Positions 1 through 11,041 of a DNA stretch of 22,889 bases are shown here, piece after piece (position 1 is the stretch's first letter; each line of letters opens with the position of its first letter). The stretch is from Gamarada debralockiae (taxonomy: Eukaryota > Ascomycota > Leotiomycetes > Helotiales > Hyphodiscaceae), in assembly GCA_002803225.1 (NCBI GenBank), contig NXFV01000149.1, positions 1 through 22,889 of the forward strand, written 5' to 3'. The position numbers were made by a program, and so were the translations under genes. The notes below the pieces were generated by a model. It did no database searches. It had not been told where the DNA came from and saw only the letters and a program-made list of their open reading frames with translations.

Positions 1-380
1 TATGTATGGAGTTGGATGAAGAGATAGATTCAAACGTATTACTTTATAGCTTATTATGATGCTGCTAGAGTATCTATAGAGGACTTGCGGCGGATTATTT
101 GGGAAGCTTGGGAAGCTGTGCCAAATGAGTATATTGATGCCCTTTATGAGTCCTGGTGGAGGAGATGTCAAGCTGTAATTGATGCAAGAGGAGGCCCTAC
201 TAAGTACTGAATCGCTAGAAAGGGAAGGCGGTAAAGGGGTGGTGAGATTTGTGATACTGTAAATAGGTAAATTCGAGGAGATTCTATGTTCACTCTATTG
301 GCTGAGACCCTTGTATGATACCCTGGTAGACCCCCTTGTAAAATCAAGGAAATAACCTCAATTTAGGGGGGGGGGGACTG
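1..380 (+). mobile_element. 3' end of a Tc1/mariner-type DNA transposon
   Basis: The window opens inside a transposase. Frame 1 reads YVWSWMKR, a stop at 25-27 (TAG), then continues in the same frame to a tail ending VIDARGGPTKY and a stop at 208-210. The VWSWMK block and an ending of the form QAVIDA.GG.TKY are typical of the C-terminal end of Tc1/mariner DDE transposases of fungi. The 3' untranslated part runs to 380, where a terminus reading outward as 11 G plus ACTG is followed by TA (381-382), the usual target of this superfamily. The internal TAG can be explained by CAG to TAG, a CpA to TpA change of the kind RIP makes. The 5' part lies outside the window. The element ends 163 bp upstream of the start codon of the membrane-protein gene. 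Confidence 0.85.
366..380 (+). repeat. Terminal inverted repeat end with 11-G run
   Basis: Eleven G (366-376) followed by ACTG and then a TA dinucleotide. Read inward this is CAGT plus a C run, a common start for fungal Tc1/mariner elements. A small hairpin (CCTTG at 334-338, CAAGG at 345-349) lies just inside it. Confidence 0.7.
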
Positions 381-543
381 TAGAAGCTCAAGACTCAGCC
401 TCACCCAACGACGTCGATGGTCAAATACCGAAATCTTCTAATAAGATGATGCCTATGTGAACTCGAACTTTCGATTCAAGCGTCCACCTTCAACATTTCG
501 GGCCTTCAATGCCCTCGATTGGAGTCCTATTCTGGTATTCACC

Positions 544-2417
544 ATGTTGACGACACTGACCCTAATTCTCCTCACCACCCAGGGAGTCTCAGCGCAAACT
601 ACGAACTCGACACAACCTACATTAATTTACCATGGAGCAAATCTGTACTGCACACCAACAAACTGGTTCGACGTTGCCGTCTTCTTCCTCGGGAGCTACC
701 TCTCTCATGCTCTGACAATAAAGCCTTACCCTGGAGAGGCAACCACATCTGTCATTATCGCAGCTTTTGGTGCTCTCCTGATCCCAACTACGGGACTGAT
801 CCGAGGTATCAATGCGATTGCGCGCAAAGCCAAATTTAAGCGCAAGAAGTTCTTGTCAGCGGTCTCCCGTGACCCAGACTATCAAACTGCTGCCGCTGCC
901 GGTGCATTGTGCATGGTGGTGCGTAAAAAATCGTGGAAACCATATCCTGGAGACAAGCTATCCAATGTTGTGTTGAGAGAGAAAAGCGAAGCCAAAACCT
1001 ACAGCGGGTGGGCTCAGCGGCAGAGAGGTTGGAAGAAGGCGTGGGGGGTTCCATTTTTCTTTGAGGTTCAACCAATGTTAGTTCCTAATCCTTTTTCTGT
1101 TACCCTCTCGTAAACAAATCCTGACAAAGCACCAGTGCTTGCAAGAAGAATGACCCCGAGCCTGTGAGGACGTTGAAAGTTTATCGAGGCCCCTGGAGCG
1201 AAGAACGCGGTCGGTGGTGGGGATACACTGATACGTCGGAGGAATATGTCCATCCATCAAAAACGATACATGGATTGTACGACTTCAAAGACCAGGCATG
1301 GAGTTATGCGCTCGCACATGTTCCTCGGGATGCGGTGATATCGGTGAAAGATGATCCGTACGACGTTACCCCTCGGCGCCTGGAATCTAAGGTAACAGGA
1401 ATGACCGGATGCGGCTCTATCACAACGGTTGAAGCACTTCCAGGATATCAAACGCGAAGTTATCCCGTTATTGCTGCTTCATATTCCATTCCAAAAGCGG
1501 TTATTGCCATGGTCCAACTCGGATACGCAATATTGACGCTTTATCAGTCTCGCGGAAACCAGATTGAGCATTATGGTTACGCTGCCTTCGCATTGACCGT
1601 TGTCCCATACGCACTCATGTCTTTGATTAATCTCTTCGGTAACATGCTCACCCCGGACTACCAGGCTCTGTATCTCGTCGCATCGGATGTAATGGACGAA
1701 GCTATACAGCGTGGGGCTCGATTCGACGGGGTTGTTGGCAGATTGGTCCAAGACTTGGATGATAGGCCTGCTACCAGCGAAGTGCTCTCCAGTGTAAATG
1801 ATGACAAGAACAGCTCCTGTGTCGTGTTTTCATACTGCGACGAAAAGACCAGCAAGAACCTCTCTGTTGCCGTGGTCGACTACTCTTCCCCTCCTCTGCC
1901 CAAGCTTGAACGCCGCAAATATGTGAAAATGCATCGGGAAGAAATATCCACCGACGTCTCCGCCAGTGTTTTCATCCCTTCATGCTCCAAGTTTCACCGC
2001 CTCAACCCCCACAACTACACCGCCGACACAAATCGTACACAAATGACACCTCAGGGGTCCTTCACCTTTAGTGATCAATACAAAACCTGCGACTGGCGAG
2101 GCATCACTTGCCTCATCCAGGCGGGGGTCACCTTCGCAATTATTGGTGGGGCGACTCGTTTCCACACAGGGCAGGCGACACCCGCCCAGCTAAACTGGAT
2201 CTTGCATTGGTATATATTCGGCGCGGTATACAGCGGATTCGCAATTGGGGACCTTATACAGGCGCAGGCATGGCCAGAGCCAGACATGGGGAAGCCATCA
2301 AAGTCGGATATTTGGTTATTGATTCTACCGTGCGTGATTTATGGTATACCAGCCATCGGGGGGTTCGTGATCGTCATTCAGATGCTTTTCGACTGGGGCA
2401 GTTGTTATCCCTATTGA
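544..2417 (+). CDS. Multi-span membrane protein with signal peptide, function unknown
   Basis: Two exons, 544-1076 and 1136-2417, give 604 aa. The 59-bp intron starts GTTAGT, has CTGAC at 1121-1125 and ends CAG; it joins two frames in phase. The open frame reaches back to 445 with a GTG at 457, but the first ATG is at 544 and gives a clean signal peptide (about residues 1-17, cut after VSA before QTT), so I start there. Hydrophobic spans follow at about residues 41-59 and 68-86 in exon 1. Five more lie in exon 2, two around the middle and three in the last third, ending in a short WGSCYPY tail. A block reading AAAAGALCMVVR lies between the second and third groups. I take it to be one of the lineage-restricted membrane proteins of ascomycetes, and no activity can be read from it. 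The transposon end lies 163 bp upstream and could carry or disturb its promoter. Confidence 0.7.
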
Positions 2418-3771
2418 TACATGCAAGTCAGCATTCTTCATCATAATATAAGGAGATGTTTGCCCGCCAAAAAGCCGTGCATTGCCACTCTTCCCCCCCG
2501 CTCGGGCCTTGTCCCTGGAAGCTTTGATTGTTCGACCCGAATTTCACGATGCCTTAGCATACTGAATGCAAAGGCGCCTGTACTGCGGATGGTGAGAGCA
2601 GTTCAATAAAAATCACGGAGCTTCTGGAAGGAGATGAGAGGGAAATGCCAGAGAACGTGACTCGTCACTATTACTGACGAATCAGACGATAATATGAGGC
2701 AAAATCATGAATTGATTGATAAGGTGGTCCAGAATCGTAGGATTGCCAGAACCCTAGATATAGCTAACGAACGCTAAGCCTAATCGAGAAAATGTCACTA
2801 TGGCAACTGACAATTATTCTCCTCACAGGGAAGCACGCTTCCTGAGTCATTGCCAGATGACCTCTTTGGTGGTATACGATGAGATTTTAACCTCCGTTCA
2901 GCCTGTAAGCAAGCTGCAGGAGGTGAAGGCAATCTTAGCTACAACTTTATCACAGCGGGGAAGGATCACAATTCGCGCTACGATGGAGTACCGTATTTCA
3001 CTCCATCCAGACCAGGATCAAGGATGATCATAAAGGCGAGAAAAAGAAGGGTCAGAATTTCGTGAATATCTCATCGCTGTCGAAGAAATGCACCTGACGA
3101 ACAAAATATGGTGAAAGCGTGGAAGTGGAAGTCAATTTCCAGCTTAAATCATCTTACGTGATAACGGCCACGTATTATCTCAGAACTAGAATGGAGGGAA
3201 TAAGCTAAAACGCTATCACCCCTAAGAAAGAGCGTCCACAAGCTATGGCCACAATATTTCATTTAGCAATTTAGATACATTTGGTAGTCTGACCCTTGAA
3301 GAAGCTCCCTCCCACCAACCGACAGCTTTTGTACAACGATAGAGCTCCAGCAATCATCAGAGCAACATATTATGCTAGTCTCATCTAATATTTCACAATT
3401 AGTCCATGCCTCTCAAATCGTCACCAATTCCGGTTATCCTCTTCCTTATAAAGATCGAGCCATCTAGATTCCTAGTAACGTCCGCGGTATAGTTGTTCAA
3501 GACGGAGGTGGTGTTGAAAATTGTCGCGTATCAGGTATACCGTGGGCGGGATAATCGAGGCCAGTGTAGGCATGATGGGAAATATAGGAGCTCTCGAGGT
3601 AATACTTGAAGACTGGCGGTTTGTTAGTTGGGCTTCGTGGAGAAGAACTGGGAAAATATAGGAGGCAATGTACATGCCTAGATACTTTCTTTCTCTTTAG
3701 CGTTATAAGCGACGAACTTAGCTTGGTGGCTGTCCTTTAAGATCTCCTCACTCAAAACATTTATCTTTCCT
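2418..3771. other. Long non-coding stretch, no convincing gene
   Basis: This 1.35-kb AT-leaning stretch has only short frames without recognisable protein features (for example 2800-3027 plus and 3472-3675 minus). It contains one copy of a dispersed repeat (2673-2761). I see no tRNA, no terminal repeats and no clear transposase remnant in the rest. Confidence 0.6.
2673..2761 (+). repeat. Dispersed ~90-bp repeat, copy A
   Basis: It aligns with 17412-17505 in the same orientation. The first 36 bases (2673-2708) match 17412-17447 with five mismatches. After a diverged middle, 2720-2761 matches 17466-17505, sharing a TAAGG start and GTTGCC/ATTGCC and GAACCC blocks. Neither copy has a protein frame. 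It is probably the remains of an old mobile element. Confidence 0.65.
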
Positions 3772-4167
3772 TCAAATATCTAACATAAAACCTTCTATGG
3801 CCTCTAACTCCTTGACTATCAAAGCGAAGTGCTTGATGGCTTCCAAAGCCTTAACCTCTATGTCCTTCCACTCCTTGGCCATCAAAGCGAGCTTGATGAC
3901 TTCCAACCTCTTGTTAGCCTTGAGGTAGGAGGCTGAACTATTAACGACGGAGAGATCCTCGAGGACGGTGATCATAGCTTGGAGGTGGGTTGCCATGATT
4001 TCCTGATGTTCGAACATGCGAGCGGCGAAGGAAGTTTGGGGAGTATGAAGCTTAGTAGTAGGGCTATTGCTGGTTTGTGGGAGAGGTCGTTGGCGGGTGG
4101 AGATTGAGCGTGTGATAAAGGTGAAAAGGAACAGAATGAGTAATCTAATAAGTGTAGAACACCGCAT
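3772..4167 (-). CDS. Possible small secreted helical protein
   Basis: A single-exon frame of 131 aa starting at an ATG (4165-4167). The first ~23 residues are hydrophobic with a basic start (MRCSTLIRLLILFLFTF...) and look like a signal peptide. The middle is Ser/Thr/Pro/Gln-rich. The last ~85 residues are charged and helical, with two related 20-21-residue units encoded by a near-tandem DNA duplication (3794-3856 and 3857-3916). There are no cysteine pairs of the usual effector type. I do not recognise a family. The frame stands alone between non-coding stretches, so it could also be a chance frame or a relic. Confidence 0.45.
   Translation of the reverse strand: MRCSTLIRLLILFLFTFITRSISTRQRPLPQTSNSPTTKLHTPQTSFAARMFEHQEIMATHLQAMITVLEDLSVVNSSASYLKANKRLEVIKLALMAKEWKDIEVKALEAIKHFALIVKELEAIEGFMLDI
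3794..3916 (-). repeat. Imperfect tandem duplication, unit ~63 bp
   Basis: Two units with a 63-bp period, the second three bases shorter (60 bp), keep the same reading frame and encode related helices (motifs LEVIKLALMAKE and LEAIKHFALIVKE). The codon-length indel suggests the duplication was under coding constraint at some time. Confidence 0.7.
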
Positions 4168-5026
4168 GTTGACATTTGGGAGGTACTATTAGGTCGTTTG
4201 GTGTTCTTGATTCCTCTTGTACCTACTTACTTAAGTAGAGGTATAGCTTTAGAAGGGCAAGTATAAATCCCCTAGATTACTTGTTGAAGGCCTTGGGCCT
4301 AGTACTGCGCCGAAGAACACAAGGAATGTTTAGCAGAAAAGTAGGAAAATCAGGGTACCAAGCACAGGACAGGCCAAATATAATTCATGACGAGATCTGG
4401 AATTTAAAATCCTTATATCCTAATGAGAAGTGTAGCCCTACAGTATATAACTACAGTTACAGTTACAGTTATAATACTACTACTACTGTAGTAAAGAATC
4501 ATTTCTAAAAGCACCTGACCTTACTAGTCCTGATCTAGGGAATTTTCGCTTGACCGGGAAGGAGGGCGGGACTGGGGGCGGCGCCTTGCCTTACGAGGCC
4601 TAGCAAGACGCGATTTGGCGGGCGTGGTCACGGGGGATCGAGGGCTGCAAGATGTAACAGTGTTAACGAAACTGTCTCAGACCAAGCCTTGCCCACCATA
4701 CAGTAGTAGTAAAGCTAGAGCTCTTGCCATGGCGCTCTCGTATATGGCTTGGCTGGCCTCACGTTCCACAAATCCAGAGTTGCAGAGAAAGACAGCAGCA
4801 GAACCACGTGATGATCCTCGTTCTGGAAGTCTCCTGACTAAAGACGCCGCTGTACTGGGCCCGTTGCAGAGACCCAAAAGCTTAGCGACCATTTCGAAGT
4901 ATGTTTGAAATAGGCAGCTAATTTGTATGAGACGTCCATTCATTAAGACCAAACCGTATCATAACAAAACAAAGAACGCCTGCAAGCCCACCAGCCACAT
5001 CCTTATCCCATATACATCAGTGTTGA
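4168..5026. other. Non-coding stretch with a GC-rich insert
   Basis: From 4168 to 4500 the sequence is AT-rich and holds a short palindrome (TACTTAAGTA) and a simple repeat with a hairpin. From about 4540 to 4900 the base composition turns clearly GC-richer, starting with a GGGCGGGACTGGGGGCGGCG block. This part has overlapping open frames on both strands (4615-4908 plus, 4677-4952 minus) that I cannot assign. It may be a fragment of a retroelement (TGTAACAGTG at 4652 resembles an LTR start), but I see no second LTR or paired end. Confidence 0.4.
4451..4491. repeat. Simple repeat with hairpin
   Basis: Three AGTTAC-like units and a run of TAC triplets lie between CTACAGT (4451-4457) and its exact inverse ACTGTAG (4485-4491), so the tract can fold into a stem-loop. 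No coding role is seen. Confidence 0.6.
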
Positions 5027-8000
5027 TCAGGTCATCGTAACATCCTCATCACTCAACAAATCCTCCACTAAACTATCCTTAGTTAACTTACTCTCATCCG
5101 CCTCCACATCCCCATTCCCCAGAACCGTCCCCTCATCATCTTCCTCAACCTTCACAATCTCCGTCTTTTCCTCACTCTCTTCCTCATCACCAAGCACAGT
5201 CTTATCCTCGGCCAATGGAACACTGCTTTTCCTACCCTTCACTCCCTTCTCAGTCAGGTTATTGACAATCTTCCCAAGACTGACGTGGATCTTGTATAAA
5301 GCGTTGCGGCCAGTGGCGTCGGAAATGAGCTTGTCTTCGATTGCGATGGAGACTTCTTGGTAGATCTCGCTGATGAGAGACTCGGTTGAGGCGGGTGAGA
5401 TGTGGAGTTTGGCTAGGAGAGGAGCGAGAACTTTCTTCTCTTCTTCTGTTGATTGTTAGTCCTCCTCGTCGAGGGATGGGGAAGAGCAACTTACTGGTGA
5501 TATTTGAGCCTAGCTTCTCCAAAAGATCTCTGGCAAACTCTAGATGCACGTCCCCATTGACAGCTTTCTTCGCTCCCTCATCCCCGAGAGTGAGTTGATT
5601 ACCTGGCACGTAGCATTTCCTAGGATCTGTCCAGTCGACGAGATGGGCTCCAATTGTGCTAAGACTGACCATCTCCGTCTCAGTGTCGCCTTCATCATCC
5701 AAAGTCTCCTGGACTTCGAATAACTTGTGCAGAGCATCTAAAGCCACCTTCCTCATCCGGTCTTGGTTCTCCTTTCGGCTAAAGCTGTACACTGGCAAGA
5801 AGTATGACAGAGTTTGACGAACACCTTGATTGTGTGCTGTACTGGGATCGAAATAAAGTACTACCAGGGTTCGGAGGAGATCGTCGACAGCGATTGAAGC
5901 GTCAGAAATAACCCGGCCGAGCATGAGTTTCGCGATAGCGACAGTTGCTGCTGCTTGAACTTCTGGAGTCTTTGAACCGGACTTGAGAGCTTTGAGGTAG
6001 ACCTTCACGAGCGTGGGGTTAGTATCAAGGAGGTTGGCACCATGCTGGTTGAGGATATCTGTGAGGATTTGGAGAGCAGTGATCTGGAGAGCGGAGTGAC
6101 CTTTGCTGAAGAAGTGCATGAACAGGTTCAAATTCTCCTCAGCAAGTGACTTGTCGAGGAGCGAGCAGAGTCCAAGACAAACGAGACCACGTTCTCGAAC
6201 AGGTGCTTCGTGACTTCGGACTGCAGGAACGACAAGATTGTTGAGCATGGCCACGAGATCGACATTCTGCTGGAGATTGCCTTCGACATTTTCGAGCATG
6301 CATTGAACAATATGCAAGCACTTCATGTTGACCATGATTTCTCGAACGGCCTTCTCCTGGTCCTCCTCCTCGGAAGTCTCGCTATTCTTGGAGGACTTGC
6401 TTGATTTGGTAGGAGTTGCGTCTCCACTGACTTCTGATCTCGCGGAATGGAAACTCTCGTCTGCGTCCTCTGACTCTGGTTCATCCATAATAGTGTCATG
6501 GACGTCGGCAACGGCTTCGAGAACGACACTGCAGAATTCTCGCTCACCAGCAGCATCTCCAGCGCAGATCCCTCGAAGAACCTCGATGGTGAGTTTCGTG
6601 ACTTCTTCGGGAAGGTCTGGAACAGACAGAGATTGTCGAAGGAGAGCGAACATCTTCCTGCGGCCAACTTCATCCGAGTAATCCAGAGTACGAGCAACGT
6701 GGAGAAGTTGCTCAACAATGAATTCCTGTTCCACCGTATCCTCTTCCTCCTCATCTTCGGTGATTTCTTGAGTCGCAACCCTCTTCAAAGCCTCTACCAG
6801 AACAGTTATGTATCGTTGGAGGTAAAATGCGAACTTGGTGACTTCTGGCATCTTCTCCTCAACCAAAGCTTCAAATTTGCCATTTCCTTCAGTCCTGCAG
6901 AAATCATTGAAACTCCTCGCCATGAAGACGGATTCAGCGGTCAAAGTATCCCAGAAATTATCATCGAACGTGACTTCATCTCTGTAATCAGGGCGACCTT
7001 CCCAGAAGCCCTTCATAGCTTCTAATGCAACCCCGTTCTCGACTCCAGAGTTGACAACATCGATACGTTCAAGCAATTCAAGAAGTCCCTCGAAACTTGG
7101 TCCCTTCGGTTCTTTATTTGGAGCTTCGCCGTCAGCACCCTCTTCAGCTTCGTGGGCCTCGGCACTGCTAGCACAATCCTCAATCCAGCGTTCTCGGAAG
7201 AGCTTTCCAGCGGCTTTCCGAACATTTTCGTCTCTATCACGGAGACCCCACCGAAGAAGTTTCTCACGCATAGACAATGACAGATGTCTAAAATCACCAA
7301 GCGCGGGCAAAAGTCGGGAGTAGAGAACTCGGCGTGTAGCAGGATCCTGGTCACGTGCCCTTTCAAGCAGGAACGGAAGGGTATTTGGGAGGATTGGAAG
7401 GTTGACGAGCAGAGATCTGCGGACATCTGCGCTGGAATCGTTTTGTAAAACTTCCAACAATTTGTCGAGAAGCCCAGCCCCGGAATCGTCGTCGCTATCT
7501 TCGGCTTCGCCATCCGCCTCATTTCCAGCCAGCCTTCCAAGTCCCAGCACAGCTTGAACACGGACCATTGCCTCTTTGTCTCGGATTCTCTTTAAGAGTC
7601 CATGTCGAAGGAGCTGGAAGAGATCGTCATCGATCGAATCGAGAGAGTTGATGATGTGTGAGATCAATTGCGTAGATCTGTATCGAACGAATTTCTCCTT
7701 CGACGTGAGCAGCGGAAGGATCGTGTTCATGAGATGCGAAGTGAGTCGGGAACTTGGAGTCTCGACCATAACACCCGTCTCGTCACCATTGTCTGGATTC
7801 AATTCATTGTCCTTCTCATTCGCATAACGCAAGAACAATCCGATAAATCGAATCGATCGCTCTCCAACACTTTCGCTTTTCTTCACAGGCATAACTCGTA
7901 AGACGCATCGCGTGGACTCGTATGCAAACTGTTCCTCATCGAAGTCCTCCGCCCCAGTTTTGTTCTTTCGATTACTCGGTTCGTAGCAACATGCTTCTTG

Positions 8001-8240
8001 GATCTTTCGTAGATTGATGACGAGCTTTCGGTGAGAGGCAGTCGTTCGCTGGGCATCGCGGAAGATAGTGGAGATTTGGGTTCGTAATTCGTTGTCTGGG
8101 CTCTCATCTGGTACTTCAACGTATGGAGATGAGATCCGCGAGGCAGTTGATGCGCGTGAATTCAGCGTTTGGACTGAGGATTTGTGAGAAACTGCGGCGG
8201 ATGTGCGAGATGATCTCGCCGTTGATACTCGTCCAGGCAT
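5027..8240 (-). CDS. Condensin complex subunit 3 (CAP-G/Cnd3/Ycg1 family)
   Basis: Non-SMC HEAT-repeat subunit of condensin, which together with the kleisin arm binds DNA during mitotic chromosome compaction in the nucleus. Exons are 8240-5495 and 5445-5027, total 1054 aa. The 49-bp intron has GTAAGT, ACTAAC and CAG, and without it the frame would run on into a nonsensical tail. The N-terminus is a Ser/Thr/Arg-rich stretch, then the conserved block around residues 55-75 (IFRDAQRTTASHRKLV). HEAT-like helices include LLKRIRDKEAMVRVQAVLGLGRLA near residues 213-235, interrupted by an acidic loop. The Cnd3 C-terminal domain lies at about 630-880, and after the intron an acidic Glu/Asp-rich tail ends DEDVTMT. 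Length suits fungal orthologues. It is divergent from the cysteine synthase gene, with 323 bp between the two starts. Confidence 0.93.
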
Positions 8241-8563
8241 CTTGAAGGTTGTAAGGGTTGCCCTTGACGTCTAGAATTTCAGCGTATGATGTTCGCAATG
8301 ATTTTGACGGGCTCAAACCTTTCGGACGAAGATTAGTGGCGTTGAATGGTATGTTTTGCCGTAGTCGTCAAATCGTTGAAATGTTTTGATGATCCACGTC
8401 GCTCCTGCCACACGCGACTGTAAACACACTTCCGCAAACCACCTAGCGCGCCCCCTTATCAAAAGATCTAATCGCCGAATTGCGACATCGCACAGGGCCT
8501 CCAAAAGTCCAGCCGGCACTTCTCTTTCTTGAACCAGCGGTCCCTCTCAATTCCATCACCACT
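8241..8563. promoter_or_regulatory. Shared divergent promoter, condensin / cysteine synthase
   Basis: The 323 bp between two start codons must hold both promoters. ACGCGA at 8412-8417 resembles the core of a MluI cell-cycle box, which would fit condensin. TTATC at 8456-8460 is a GATA-type site. Both are short motifs and could be chance. I see no TATA box clearly placed for either gene. Confidence 0.4.
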
Positions 8564-9758
8564 ATGTTCCGCCTCGGTGCCCGCACGTTCGCAACAACAG
8601 CTCGACGAGCCGCAGAAACAGTCGCCCAAATGGAAGCACCAAATGCGTACGGAATTGGAGTGTCAAAAGCCCAGGGTGTGGTTAAGGGATTGACGGGAGG
8701 TAAATATCCCCTCCTCCTAATTCAAACTCACTTCGAGAGAGTTTCTAATGATGGGAATAGCAATTGGCAACACACCCTTAATACGATTAAACCACATCTC
8801 TGACGCAACTGGCTGCGAAGTACTTGGAAAAGCAGAGTTTATGAACCCAGGCGGATCGATTAAGGATAGAGCGGCTTTGTTTGTGGTGAAAGATGCCGAA
8901 GAAAAGGGATTGCTGAAAGCTGGCGGGACGGTTGTCGAGGGCACAGCGGGTAATACTGGAATTGGACTCGCGCACGTTTGCAGATCGAAGGGTTATAAAT
9001 GTGTTATTTACATGCCGAACACGCAATCGCAAGGCAAGATCGATCTACTTCGACTCCTAGGAGCAGAAGTGTATCCCGTGCCAGCCGTCGCCTTCGAAAA
9101 TCCGGAGAATTATAATCATCAGGCCAAACGCCATGCGGACAGATTAGAGAATGCGGTATGGACGAACCAATTCGATAATATTGCGAATCGACAGGCGCAT
9201 ATTGAGGGTACGGGACCGGAAATCTGGTACCAGACGAAGGGGAAGGTTGATGCTTTTACGTGCGCGACTGGCACTGGAGGGACTTTGGCAGGTGTTACGA
9301 GATATTTGAAGACCGTGAGTGATGGGAAGGTTAAGTGCTACTTGGCGGATCCTCCAGGAAGTGTGCTGCATTCGTATATTCAGTCTGGCGGCAAGCTGAT
9401 TGAGCGGACGGGATCGAGTATCACGGAGGGAATCGGTCAGGGGAGAGTGACGGACAATTTGGGGCAGGATATTGATATGCTGGATGGTTCGATGCATATC
9501 AGTGATGAGAAGAGCATTGAGATGGTTTATCGTTGTTTAGATGAGGAAGGCTTGTACTTGGGAGCGAGTTCGTGCTTGAATGTTGCGGCTGCAAAGGAAC
9601 TTGCTGAGACGCTAGGAAAGGGACATACTGTGGTGACGGTCCTGTGCGATGGAGCTTACAGATATGCTGAGAGGCTGTTCTCGAAGAAATGGTTGACGGA
9701 GAAGAAGCTCATTGGTGCAATACCGAAGCATCTTGAGAAGTACATTGTACTACCTTGA
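8564..9758 (+). CDS. Cysteine synthase (O-acetylserine sulfhydrylase), mitochondrial type
   Basis: PLP enzyme of the cysteine synthase / cystathionine beta-synthase family, which makes cysteine from O-acetylserine and sulfide. Exons are 8564-8699 and 8761-9758, 377 aa. The 61-bp intron has GTAAAT, CTAAT and TAG and joins LTG to AIGNTPLIR. The N-terminus ([18 protein letters not shown]) is Arg-rich with no acids for the first 17 residues, a mitochondrial presequence. The PLP lysine is K80 in GGSIKDR; the substrate loop is GTAGNTG (106-112), with Ala in place of the usual Ser of TSGNTG; the phosphate-binding loop is TGTGGT (215-220). It has MPNTQSQGK where classic enzymes have MS.ERR, which places it in the subgroup of yeast YGR012W (Mcy1). 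It converges on the next gene with 56 bp between stop codons. Confidence 0.93.
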
Positions 9759-9814
9759 GCTATCCTACATATAATACAGTTGCTCCAAAATGTGCCTCTT
9801 CTGCATGACCACAA

Positions 9815-11041
9815 CTATCCTGACGTCTCTGTCTCTATCTGTTGAGAGGTTTTATGCCTTCTTGCCGTCGAGACCACCCTTTTAGATTCTGGGCCTAACA
9901 ACTCCTCGTAGACCATAATACCACGGAGAGGACGCCCATCATGCGACTTTAAACCACTACTCAACAACCGCTCCCTTTGAGTAGCAATCGCGGCCTCAAG
10001 TTCCGCTGTCAACTTCTCCAACCCCGGCTTTTGACCGAGAATTGGCTGCGCAAGCTTCATGCCTTGCAATACTGGCGCCATGTGTGCGAGAAACTGATTC
10101 GCATAATGAAGATCAACGCTTTCTGAATCGGGCTGAATACCAGCAGGCGAACCCAATAATCTTTCCGAATACTGCGCAACCTTTCCATCTCTATCTTCGC
10201 CATCATAGTATCGAGTAGCCCAGACAGCAGACATTTGAAGCAAGACTCCAATGACCTCCGGTCTCACTCTGACGTCCTGCTTTGGATCCATGACTTTACC
10301 CCCCGCATGTCGTTTATCCTCAAGTAGCTCAGACACCATCTCCGCCCACGCAAGAGCCTGCTTTGTCTCTTTCGCAGCCCAATCACTCTTGAACGCCCTA
10401 TTTTGCAACTGCCACATAACCTCTGCAACAAGTTCAGGCACATGCAGCCGAAAGCCAGTGTCCGAGACTCTTCTCGCACACTCAAGTATGATATCAGGTC
10501 GGCCAGCCATGCCCGCCTTCCTCGTGATCTGCGTCCAATTTATTGGAAAGATTTTTCTCTTTGCGTCCTTCAATCCTATAAGTATTGATGGAAGGTTATC
10601 CCAATCTTTCTCCTCTTTCATCAGTTCCATTGCCTTCTTCAAAGCCATTAGTCCACCAGGAATGTCCTTTGCTCGATCGATATGCTCCAACTGGAATCTC
10701 TCTCCCTGTATTGTCGCGAAGACTGGTTCGATCGTGAGCATCCGTTGATGCTTGTCCTTGTATATGAGATCTTGTTGTGATTTCGATAGATGGGAGGGCA
10801 AGAAGACTTTGTTGCGCATTGTGGAGAGAAGGTCATCGAGTTCGGGGTTTGAGGTGGGAGTGAAGGCCGGAACAGCGCCTATGTACTGTTAGAATCGAGA
10901 GTTGCCAACTGCTTCTTTTGGATTTATACCATGTTTGTGATGTACTGGAGAAGTTGCGAACGTCCGTCGCTGAGTAGGTGCCAGACTTTTGAAAGTGCAA
11001 TTGAGGCAGCGGAAGCCCCTGGTGACGCCTTTGCCGCTCAT
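9815..11041 (-). CDS. Conserved mitochondrial protein of unknown function
   Basis: Exons are 11041-10930 and 10878-9815, 391 aa. The 51-bp intron has GTATAA, TTCTAAC and TAG, and joins the first 37 codons in phase to the long frame. The N-terminus has a basic presequence with RRTFATSP, a typical mitochondrial cleavage context. The body is largely helical, soluble and without membrane spans; it contains blocks such as KKAMELMKEEKDWDNLPSIL and a C-terminal basic tail. Paired helices hint at a TPR/PPR-like or scaffold fold, but I cannot name a family. It shares a 189-bp divergent promoter with the mitochondrial ribosomal protein bL19m gene, which fits a role in mitochondrial translation or ribosome assembly; that is inference from position only. 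Confidence 0.78.

Noticed and set aside
457..543. Upstream GTG start for the membrane protein
   Set aside because: No in-frame ATG exists there, and the ATG at 544 begins a clean signal peptide.
2800..3027. 75-codon plus-strand frame
   Set aside because: Short, no domain, no splice context, surrounded by non-coding sequence.
4281..4508. 75-codon plus-strand frame
   Set aside because: It starts at TTG and ends in a simple repeat encoding Tyr/Ser/Thr, so it is most likely chance.
5259..5494. Uninterrupted extension of the condensin frame to a stop at 5259
   Set aside because: Residues after the GTAAGT at 5494 are Ser/Arg/His-rich intron read-through. Splicing gives the proper acidic C-terminus ending at 5027.
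7022..7561. 179-codon minus-strand frame inside the condensin gene
   Set aside because: It is an alternative frame of the condensin coding sequence without its own protein features. The same holds for the plus-strand frames at 6325-7025.
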